A stretch of DNA of 12,888 nt from DATEOR01 sp046734455. Lineage in GTDB: Bacteria > Actinomycetota > Thermoleophilia > Gaiellales > Gaiellaceae. The DNA lies in assembly GCA_046734455.1 (NCBI GenBank), contig JBKPRJ010000034.1, forward strand, positions 1 through 12,888, given 5' to 3'. Below are positions 6,742-12,888 of the stretch, piece by piece. Each line of letters starts with the position of its first letter. Position 1 is the stretch's first letter. Below the pieces are notes generated by a model, which did no database searches, was not told where the DNA came from, and was given only the letters and a program-made list of their open reading frames with translations. The position numbers and the translations under genes are program-made.

Positions 6742-7206
6742 TTGAAGAAGACCCTGGTTTTGCTGGGCGTGGTCGCCCTCGCGTTGGCAATCGCGGGTCC
6801 GGCCATGGCCGCCAACGCGCGCGAGGTCACGTCGGGCGATATCGAGAACAACACGATCCGCAGCGAAGACATCCGCAAGGGCACGATCGAGATGAGCGAT
6901 CTCTCGGACGGCCTCAAGGATCGGCTCAAGGATCGGATCACCATCGCCACGATGCAGCTGGACTTCGGGCCGAACGGCATCGGCGGCGCATGGTGCGAGG
7001 ACCCCGACATGGTCGCCATCTCGGGCGGCGCTGAGCTTTCGAGCGAGGATGTCGCCAAGGACGTGGCGGTTCGATCCTCCTGGCCGCACATCGTCGACCC
7101 GTCGAACCCGGACGACCGCAGCGGCTGGAACGTGCAGCTGAACGCGCCGTCCGGTGTCGATCCCGGCACGGTGACGCTCTACGCAGTCTGCGCGAAGGTG
7201 AAGTAG
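6742..7206 (+). CDS. Small secreted protein with DI-repeat segment and C-terminal YAVC domain
   Basis: 154 residues starting at TTG, chosen because AAGGAGG sits seven bases upstream and the reading then opens with a textbook signal peptide: MKKT, a hydrophobic core LVLLGVVALALAIAG, and cleavage near AMA-ANA (about 23-26). Mature protein: residues 30-57 carry a repeating pattern (SGDIENNTIRSEDIRKGTIEM) of alternating D-I and T-I, as in many exported proteins of Thermoleophilia-type actinobacteria; then LKDRLKDR; then a domain beginning WCEDPDMVAISGGAEL and ending GTVTLYAVCAKVK, with C85 and C150 as the only cysteines and a likely disulfide. Function unknown; a structural or cell-surface role is a guess. 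It is transcribed alone, between a promoter region on its left and a terminator on its right. Confidence 0.85.
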   Translation: MKKTLVLLGVVALALAIAGPAMAANAREVTSGDIENNTIRSEDIRKGTIEMSDLSDGLKDRLKDRITIATMQLDFGPNGIGGAWCEDPDMVAISGGAELSSEDVAKDVAVRSSWPHIVDPSNPDDRSGWNVQLNAPSGVDPGTVTLYAVCAKVK

Positions 7207-7275
7207 GGCCTCCAAGATGCGCCCGCGCTGGAGGGGCCTGGGCGCGCTCGGCGCAGGTGGATGCGCCGAATGAGG

Positions 7276-7316
7276 CGGGGCGGCTGCCGACCTGGTATCG
7301 GGGGGCCGCCCCGTTT
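7276..7316 (+). terminator. Intrinsic terminator after the secreted-protein gene
   Basis: CGGGGCGGC (7276-7284) pairs perfectly with GCCGCCCCG (7305-7313); within the loop CCGA (7287-7290) and TCGG (7298-7301) can pair too. TTT follows, then a pyrimidine-rich run. It lies 70 bases after the stop at 7206 and before ogt, separating the two transcription units. Confidence 0.75.
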
Positions 7317-7331
7317 CAGTCTCTTACCCTC

Positions 7332-7347
7332 CTCGCGCCGGCGCGAG
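7332..7347 (+). promoter_or_regulatory. Perfect 16-base palindrome just upstream of ogt
   Basis: CTCGCGCCGGCGCGAG is a perfect inverted repeat ending ten bases before the ogt ATG, in the place a Shine-Dalgarno would occupy. TACCCT (7325-7330) just before it fits a TANNNT -10. It may be an operator for ogt-whiA or a leader hairpin; nothing in the sequence decides. Confidence 0.4.
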
Positions 7348-7357
7348 CGGGCATTGT

Positions 7358-7819
7358 ATGGACGTGCAGGTCCTGTCCTACGAGGTGCCCGGCTGGGGAG
7401 TCGGCGAGCTCTACTTCGACGCCGAACGGCTCCTCTACCACGAGCTTCCGTCGGCACGGGACACGCGGGCCGAGGCGAACGGACACCCGCTCGCGGAACG
7501 GATGCGCCGCTATTTCGCGGGCGATCCCGTCTCGTTCGAAGACGTAGAGGTCGACCTCTCCTGGGGGACGGAGTTCCAGATTGCCCTGGCCGAGGCCCTG
7601 CGCGCGGTGCCCTACGGCGAGACCGTCACGTACGGTGAGCTCGCCGCGCTCGCCGGCCGGCCGAACGCCCCGCGCGCGGCAGGGACCTTCTGCGCGGGCA
7701 ACCGCTTTCCGCTCATCGTACCGTGTCATCGCGTCGTGTCGGCGGGCGGCCTCGGCGGCTACGGGTCGCTCGGCGGCGAGTACAAGCGGCGCCTCCTCGA
7801 GCTCGAGCATGCTCTCTGA
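7358..7819 (+). CDS. ogt: Methylated-DNA--protein-cysteine methyltransferase (Ogt/AGT)
   Basis: Suicide repair protein that moves the alkyl group from O6-alkylguanine (and O4-alkylthymine) to its own cysteine. 153 residues, usual for the Ogt form without the Ada regulatory domain. Residues 1-68 form the weak N-terminal ribonuclease-like domain; from 69 on, GTEFQIALAEALRAVPYGETVTYGELA is the classic beginning of the DNA-binding domain. R106 in NAPRAAG is the arginine finger, N115 the hinge asparagine, and PCHRVV at 122-127 has the acceptor C123; GGYGSLGGEYKRRLLELE closes the fold. The phrase FCAGNRFPLI replaces the more common NPxPI, a subfamily variant. ATG at 7358 lacks a Shine-Dalgarno. Its last 11 bases overlap the start of whiA, so the two are surely co-translated or coupled. 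Confidence 0.95.
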   Translation: MDVQVLSYEVPGWGVGELYFDAERLLYHELPSARDTRAEANGHPLAERMRRYFAGDPVSFEDVEVDLSWGTEFQIALAEALRAVPYGETVTYGELAALAGRPNAPRAAGTFCAGNRFPLIVPCHRVVSAGGLGGYGSLGGEYKRRLLELEHAL

Positions 7820-8726
7820 TGACGTCCGCGCCGAGCTCGCGGGCATCAACCCCCGCAAGGCCTGCTGCCGGCTCGCCGAGCTCTCGGCACTGATCCGCAC
7901 CGCGGGCAGCGTCCACTTCCGCGGCAGCGGCCGGATCTCGCTTCACCTGGAAGTCGCAAGCCCGGCCGTGGCCCGGCGGGCGTTCGCGCTCCTGCGCTCC
8001 TACGACGTGCCTCGCGAGATCCGCACGTTCAAGAGCCAGGCGTTCGAGCACGCGACGCGCTTCCAGATCCACATCGACGACGACGCGCGCGCGCTGCAGG
8101 TGCTGAACGAGGCGGGCGTTCTCGATTCCCGGCTCGCTCCGCTGGAGCGCCCGCCGGCGCGCGTCGTCGGGCGCTCGTGCTGCCGGGCCGCGTATCTGCG
8201 CGGCGCCCTGCTCGCGTCCGGGTCCGTGAGCGGCCCGCGCAACGCGCACCTGGAGTTTCGGACAGCGAACGCCGACGGCGCGGAGCACCTCGCCTCCCTG
8301 GCGGCCGCCGAGGGGTTCCGGCTCGCCATGCACGACCGCGGCCGCCATGCCGTCGCGTACGCGAAGGCGACCGACACGATCGCGGAGCTCCTCGCCTTTC
8401 TCGGCGCCCACGAGGCTGCGCTGAGCCTGGAGGAGAGCGCGGTGGTCGCCTCGACCCGCGCCCGCGCGAACCGGCTCGCGAACGCCGACCACGCGAACAT
8501 CGTTCGCGCGAGCCGGGCTGCGGAGACGCAGCTGAGGGCGATTCGCCGGCTCCAGGCGGACGGGCGCCTCGAGCAGCTCGCGCCGGAGCTGCGCGAGATC
8601 GCCGAGCTGCGGGCGAAGAATCCGACGCTGTCGCTGCGAGAGCTCGCGCGTCGCCTGAAGCCACCCGCAACGAAGGCGGCCGCCCACCGGCGTCTCTCCA
8701 AGCTGCAGAAACTAGCCGAACGATAA
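7809..8726 (+). CDS. whiA: WhiA, DNA-binding regulator
   Basis: Conserved Gram-positive protein; in Streptomyces it acts with WhiB on sporulation and division genes, in other bacteria it affects division and metabolism. 305 residues, slightly short of the usual 315-330. The N-terminal LAGLIDADG-type fold is seen in NPRKACCRLAELSALIRTAGSVH and CCRAAYLRGALLASGSVSGP (two half-repeats); the linker has LSLEESAVVASTRARANRLAN; the C-terminal helix-turn-helix covers about 255-305 (LREIAELRAKNPTLSLRELARRLK). ATG at 7809 gives the expected N-terminus and overlaps ogt by 11 bases, in a different frame. rapZ and yvcK, its usual upstream partners, are not here. gap follows after 229 bases. Confidence 0.95.
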   Translation: MLSDDVRAELAGINPRKACCRLAELSALIRTAGSVHFRGSGRISLHLEVASPAVARRAFALLRSYDVPREIRTFKSQAFEHATRFQIHIDDDARALQVLNEAGVLDSRLAPLERPPARVVGRSCCRAAYLRGALLASGSVSGPRNAHLEFRTANADGAEHLASLAAAEGFRLAMHDRGRHAVAYAKATDTIAELLAFLGAHEAALSLEESAVVASTRARANRLANADHANIVRASRAAETQLRAIRRLQADGRLEQLAPELREIAELRAKNPTLSLRELARRLKPPATKAAAHRRLSKLQKLAER

Positions 8727-8865
8727 GTGTTGTCTTGGCAATTTCTGGATGGGTCCGGGTTGCCTTGCCCGCAGCCTGAGGGCTATGTTGGGCTGGAGCG
8801 GGTCCGCGCTCGTCGGGTGTCGGATTCAGACCCCGTCCGGCATCACGGTCCGGAGTGCGGTTCAA
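8727..8865. other. Gap between whiA and gap, left part: no gene seen
   Basis: Together with the elements at 8866-8918 this makes a 229-base gap. The left part has weak hairpins (GGCAA 8737-8741 with TTGCC 8760-8764; AGCC 8773-8776 with GGCT 8781-8784) that could slow or end whiA transcription. A 68-codon open frame from 8749 to 8955 crosses it but has no ribosome site or recognisable protein. GGTTCAACC (8859-8867) looks like a T-arm but no tRNA can be folded around it. Confidence 0.5.
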
Positions 8866-8902
8866 CCGGAGGGGGAGGTCGTCCTCGGAGCTTCCCCTCC
8901 GG
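8866..8902 (+). promoter_or_regulatory. Strong 12-pair inverted repeat overlapping the gap promoter -35 region
   Basis: CCGGAGGGGGAG (8866-8877) pairs with CTTCCCCTCCGG (8891-8902), eleven Watson-Crick pairs and one G-T, with a 13-base loop. It ends ten bases before the -10-like TAGAAT. It may be a whiA terminator without a T-run, or an operator controlling gap; position over the -35 favours the second. Confidence 0.45.
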
Positions 8903-8912
8903 CCCGCTCGCT

Positions 8913-8918
8913 TAGAAT
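8913..8918 (+). promoter_or_regulatory. -10 candidate (TAGAAT) of the gap-pgk transcript
   Basis: TAGAAT fits TANNNT and is close to the consensus TATAAT. It would start a transcript near 8925, about 30 bases before the gap ATG, with GGGAG as ribosome site at 8944-8948. No clear -35 hexamer; the inverted repeat occupies that place. Confidence 0.5.
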
Positions 8919-8955
8919 CGTCGGGGCTGGGGGAGAGCGAACTGGGAGTGTGTAG

Positions 8956-9953
<998 letters not shown>

Positions 9954-9954
<1 letters not shown>

Positions 9955-10985
9955 TGCATCGGCCGCGCTCTGTCCGGGACGCCGACGTCGCCGGCAAGAA
10001 CGTCCTCGCCCGCGTCGACTTCAACGTCCCTCTGGAAGGCGGGCGGGTCGCGGACGACACGCGGATTCGCGCCGCGCTCCCGACGATCCGGCTGATCCTC
10101 GACGGCGGCGCGGAGAAGCTGCGGCTCTGTTCCCACCTGGGTCGGCCGAGGGGCGAGGATCCGGCCTTTTCGCTGCAGCCGGTGGAGGCGCACCTGCGTA
10201 GGCTCGTGGACGATGCGCGCGTGGCGGTGCTCGAGAACACGCGGTTTCATCCCGGTGAGACCAAGAACGACCCTGCATTCGCGCAGGAGCTTGCCGAGGG
10301 GTCCGACCTCTACGTGAACGACGCGTTCGGCTCGGTGCACCGCGCCCATGCCTCGACGGAGGCGGTGGCGCACCTGCTGCCCGCGTACGCGGGGCTTCTC
10401 TTGGAACGGGAGCTCGACGAGCTCGGGTCGCTCCTGGAGGAGCCGGCGCGGCCATTCGTCGCTGTGCTGGGCGGGGCGAAGGTGGAGGACAAGATCGGCG
10501 TCCTCGAGTCGCTTGCGGAGAAGGCCGACGCGGTGCTCGTGGGCGGGAAGATGGCGGAGGAGGTCGACCCGCGCGCAAAGGTGCTGCTACCGGTCGATGT
10601 CGTCGCGGCCTCCGCATTCGACGCCGAGGCGGACTCGACGGTCGTGGCAGCGGACGAGGTGCCGGAGGGCTGGCTGGGTCTCGACATCGGCCCGAAGACG
10701 CGCGAGGCGTTCGCGGCGAAGATCGCGGGCGCCGGCACGGTGTTTTGGAACGGTCCGATGGGGGTGTTCGAGTGGCCGCGATTTGCGGAGGGGACGGAGG
10801 TGGTCGCGCGCGCGGTCGCGGGGTCGGAGGGGCACACGGTGGTAGGCGGGGGAGACTCCGTGCGGGCGGTGCAGGAGCTCGGACTTGCCGACCGGATCGG
10901 GTGGGTGTCGACGGGCGGCGGTGCTTCGCTCGAATTTCTCGAGGGCAAGGATCTTCCCGGGGTCGTCGTCATCCCCGAGGCCTGA
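9954..10985 (+). CDS. pgk: Phosphoglycerate kinase, compact form
   Basis: Transfers phosphate from 1,3-bisphosphoglycerate to ADP. GTG at 9954 overlaps the gap stop by one base and gives 343 residues, against about 390-400 for ordinary bacterial enzymes. Motifs kept: RVDFNVP (20-26), SHLGRP (60-65), ENTRFHPGE (94-102), NDAFGSVHRAHAS (122-134), GGAKVEDK (173-180), GLDIGPKT (242-249), WNGPMGVFEWP (265-275), GGGDS (298-302), STGGGASLEFLEGK (319-332). Two stretches are missing relative to typical sequences I recall: about 25 residues between HLRRLVDD and VAVLENTRFH (the CxGxEAE helix region), and about 30-35 between VLVGGKMAEE and KVLLPVDVV (normally the FLKAxGxxxGxSLxE segment). The frame is unbroken, so this is not a frameshift. 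The usual GGGMA is GGKMA here. Probably active, given the intact substrate and nucleotide motifs. Confidence 0.96.
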
Positions 10986-11036
10986 TTTGCACACTTTCTG
11001 CTCACTCCCACGCACCACACGTCAGTCTTTTCCGAA

Positions 11037-11042
11037 TAGGCT
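11037..11042 (+). promoter_or_regulatory. -10 candidate (TAGGCT) ahead of tpiA
   Basis: The 93-base gap between pgk and tpiA contains TAGGCT, the same hexamer as before uvrC. A start near 11048 would give a leader of about 30 bases. GGAGGGAGG at 11049-11057 is a strong ribosome-site match but ends 21 bases before the ATG, too far for normal use, and no other start codon is in frame. A tpiA-gpmI promoter is therefore plausible but unproven. Confidence 0.4.
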
Positions 11043-11078
11043 GAAATTGGAGGGAGGCCCGCGGCGGCCCCGGCGAAA

Positions 11079-11777
11079 ATGCTGATTGCGGGCAACTGGA
11101 AGATGTTCAAGGGCACCGCTGAGACGAGGGCCTTCGCCGAGGCCTTCGAGCCGCCCGAGGGCGTCGACGTCGTCATCTGTCCGCCGTACCCGTCGCTCGA
11201 CGCCGCGGTCGCGGCCGGCCTCACGACGTACGCCCAGAACGTCCACTGGGCGCCGGAGGGGCCTTTCACCGGGGAGGTCTCCGCGCACATGCTCCTCGAA
11301 CACGGCGTCGAGGGCGCCATCGTCGGCCACTCGGAGCGCCGCCATTTCTTCGGAGAGACCGAGGAAACCGTCGCCCGCCGCACGATCGCCGCACTCGAGG
11401 CCGGCCTCAACGTGATCGCCTGCGTCGGCGAGTCGGAGGAGGAGCGTGACGCCGGCCAGACCGAGCTCGTGCTTCGCCTCCAGGTCGAGTCGATCCGCGA
11501 TGCCGTCGGCCCGCACGAGCAGCTGGTCATTGCCTACGAGCCTGTGTGGGCGATCGGCACGGGCAACACGGCCACCCCGGAACAGGCCCAGGAAGCGCAC
11601 GCATTCATCAAGGGGCTCGTCGACGTGCCCGTTCTCTACGGCGGCTCGGTCAAGCCGGAGAACGCGGACGAGCTCCTCTCCCAGCCCGACGTCGACGGCG
11701 CCCTCGTCGGTGGCGCGTCGCTCGAGGTCGACTCCTTCACGGCGATTTGCCAGTCGGCAGCCCGTATCCGCTCGTAG
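11079..11777 (+). CDS. tpiA: Triosephosphate isomerase
   Basis: Interconverts dihydroxyacetone phosphate and glyceraldehyde 3-phosphate. 232 residues, somewhat shorter than the usual 245-255, mostly at the ends. Motifs: IAGNWKM with N6 and K8, VGHSERR with the electrophile H84, IACVGE, the catalytic base E154 in AYEPVWAIGTG (loop 6 follows), YGGSVKPEN and LVGGASL phosphate-binding loops. ATG at 11079 is the only in-frame start that leaves the expected IAGNWKM beginning; the nearest good Shine-Dalgarno is unusually far upstream. It follows pgk after 93 bases and its 3' end is overlapped by the start of gpmI. Confidence 0.97.
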   Translation: MLIAGNWKMFKGTAETRAFAEAFEPPEGVDVVICPPYPSLDAAVAAGLTTYAQNVHWAPEGPFTGEVSAHMLLEHGVEGAIVGHSERRHFFGETEETVARRTIAALEAGLNVIACVGESEEERDAGQTELVLRLQVESIRDAVGPHEQLVIAYEPVWAIGTGNTATPEQAQEAHAFIKGLVDVPVLYGGSVKPENADELLSQPDVDGALVGGASLEVDSFTAICQSAARIRS

Positions 11778-12888
11778 CGCTCGTCATCCTCGACGGCTGG
11801 GGTTGCGCGCCGCCCGGGCCCGGGAACGCGGTCGAGCTCGCGGACACGCCCGTCTTCGACGACCTCTGGCGCCGCTATCCGCACACCACGCTCGAGGCAT
11901 CCGGCGAGGCGGTCGGCCTGCCGCGCGGGCAGATGGGGAACTCGGAGGTCGGCCACCTGACGATTGGGTCCGGCCGTGTGATCGACCAGGACTTCATGCG
12001 GGTGAACCGCTCGATCGAGCGCGGCGACTTCCTCGAGAACGAGGCTCTCCGAAGCGCGTTCCAGCGCGCAAAGGAGCGCGGGACGAACGTGCACCTCCTG
12101 GGGCTCGTCTCCTACGGCGGCGTGCACAGCCACATCGACCACCTGCGCGCGCTGATCGAGCTCGCGCGCCGCGAGGGGATGGCGGAGCGCACCTTCGTCC
12201 ACGCTTTCACGGACGGCCGCGACGTCTCGCCCCATTCCGCCCGGAGCGACATTGCCGAGCTCGTGAACGCCGACATCCGGGTCGTCACCGTCTGCGGGCG
12301 CTACTACGCGATGGACAGAGACCAGCGCTGGGACCGCACCCAGCGTGCACTCGAGGCGATTCTCGACGGTGAGGGAACGCCGGCCGATGACCTGGTCGCG
12401 GCAATCGGCGCAAGCTACGAAGCCGGGGTCACCGACGAGTTCATCGAGCCGGTTGTCGCGCCGGGGCCGCGCCTCGGCCCCGGCGACGCCGCCATCTTCT
12501 TCAACTTCCGCCCGGACCGCGCGCGCCAGCTCACGCAGCGACTGCTCGAGGGCGGGTTCGACCTCACGACGATGACGCGCTACCGGGACGACTTCGACTG
12601 CCCGGTTGCATTCGAAGAGCAGGACGTGGCCGACACGATGGCCGAGGTGCTCGCCGAGCACCATCTTCGCCAGCTCCACCTCGCGGAGACCGAGAAGTAC
12701 GCACACGTCACGTACTTCTTCAACGGCGGGCGCGAAGGCGAGTGGGAGGGAGAGACCCGCATCCTCGTTCCGTCCCCGAAGGACGTTGCCACGTACGACC
12801 AGAAGCCCGAGATGTCGGCTGCCGAGGTCACGAGGCAGTTCGAGGAGGAGATCGGGAACGGCTACCGCTTCGCCGTCGTGAACTTCGC
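11747..12888 (+). CDS. gpmI: 2,3-bisphosphoglycerate-independent phosphoglycerate mutase, 3' end cut by window edge
   Basis: Interconverts 3- and 2-phosphoglycerate through a phosphoserine intermediate; Mn-dependent, alkaline-phosphatase fold. About 380 residues of an expected 510-540 are visible. ALVILDGWG has the metal-binding Asp16; GNSEVGHLTIGSGRV carries the phosphorylated S66; then GGVHSHIDHL, FTDGRDVSP, GRYYAMDRDQRWDR, IFFNFRPDRARQLT, AETEKYAHVTYFFNGG and PSPKDVATYDQKPEMSA in the normal order. Where most family members have SDGGVHSH this one has SYGGVHSH. Start: the only start codon in frame before the DGWG strand is TTG at 11747 (MPVGSPYPLVALVILDGWG), which lies inside tpiA and overlaps it by 31 bases; no good Shine-Dalgarno is seen, so translational coupling is likely. 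It completes the run gap-pgk-tpiA-gpmI. Confidence 0.96.
   Translation, partial: MPVGSPYPLVALVILDGWGCAPPGPGNAVELADTPVFDDLWRRYPHTTLEASGEAVGLPRGQMGNSEVGHLTIGSGRVIDQDFMRVNRSIERGDFLENEALRSAFQRAKERGTNVHLLGLVSYGGVHSHIDHLRALIELARREGMAERTFVHAFTDGRDVSPHSARSDIAELVNADIRVVTVCGRYYAMDRDQRWDRTQRALEAILDGEGTPADDLVAAIGASYEAGVTDEFIEPVVAPGPRLGPGDAAIFFNFRPDRARQLTQRLLEGGFDLTTMTRYRDDFDCPVAFEEQDVADTMAEVLAEHHLRQLHLAETEKYAHVTYFFNGGREGEWEGETRILVPSPKDVATYDQKPEMSAAEVTRQFEEEIGNGYRFAVVNF

Noticed and set aside
3234..7357. Insertion by a mobile element between uvrC and ogt
   Set aside because: I saw no transposase, integrase, terminal inverted repeats, target duplication or tRNA site, and base composition looks even across the stretch.
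8851..8902. Possible tRNA suggested by GGTTCAACC
   Set aside because: The flanking bases do not make a five-pair T-stem, and no acceptor, D or anticodon arms can be placed.
8749..8955. 68-codon open frame ending right before gap
   Set aside because: No ribosome site, no recognisable protein, and it crosses the inverted repeat and -10 of gap; most likely chance.
11812..11824. CCCGGGCCCGGG palindrome near the beginning of gpmI
   Set aside because: It encodes the ordinary Ala-Pro-Pro-Gly-Pro-Gly loop in the coding frame; base composition explains it.

Overview
The window reads as a chromosomal segment of a high-GC actinobacterium, most likely a deep-branching lineage such as Thermoleophilia. 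That placement rests on base composition, the presence of WhiA, an actinobacterial-type HemQ, a diadenylate cyclase that looks like the archaeal DacZ type, and the secreted DI-repeat/YAVC protein. It is an inference from protein family resemblance, not from a marker gene.

Layout from left to right: (1) Minus strand: hemQ (coproheme decarboxylase, cut by the left edge) lies downstream of a small DAC-domain c-di-AMP synthase; two GGGCCC-centred hairpins sit between them. (2) Plus strand: uvrC, divergent from the cyclase gene, followed with no gap by a 12-helix MFS exporter reading frame that has no ATG, GTG or TTG near its beginning. (3) Minus strand: pruA (1-pyrroline-5-carboxylate dehydrogenase), then a small MshEN/GspE-N-like protein whose stop codon overlaps the MFS stop tail to tail. 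(4) Plus strand: a small secreted protein with a TTG start, a terminator, then ogt overlapping whiA. (5) Plus strand: the central glycolytic cluster gap, pgk, tpiA, gpmI (gpmI cut by the right edge). gap and pgk overlap by one base, tpiA has its own short leader, and gpmI appears to start inside the end of tpiA.

The glycolytic genes carry glyceraldehyde-3-phosphate to 2-phosphoglycerate, with TpiA feeding the start. UvrC and Ogt are DNA repair proteins (nucleotide excision and direct alkyl reversal). WhiA is a conserved regulator usually found near gap. In many Actinobacteria uvrC is followed by rapZ, yvcK, whiA and gap; here rapZ and yvcK are missing and about 4.6 kb of unrelated genes stand in their place.

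I found no mobile element, CRISPR array, rRNA or tRNA, and no clear new multi-gene system. The most unusual items are a phosphoglycerate kinase about 50 residues shorter than normal with the catalytic motifs kept, the missing MFS start codon, the duplicated short peptide at the tail of the MshEN protein (kept in protein but diverged in codons), and several perfect or near-perfect palindromes in the gaps.
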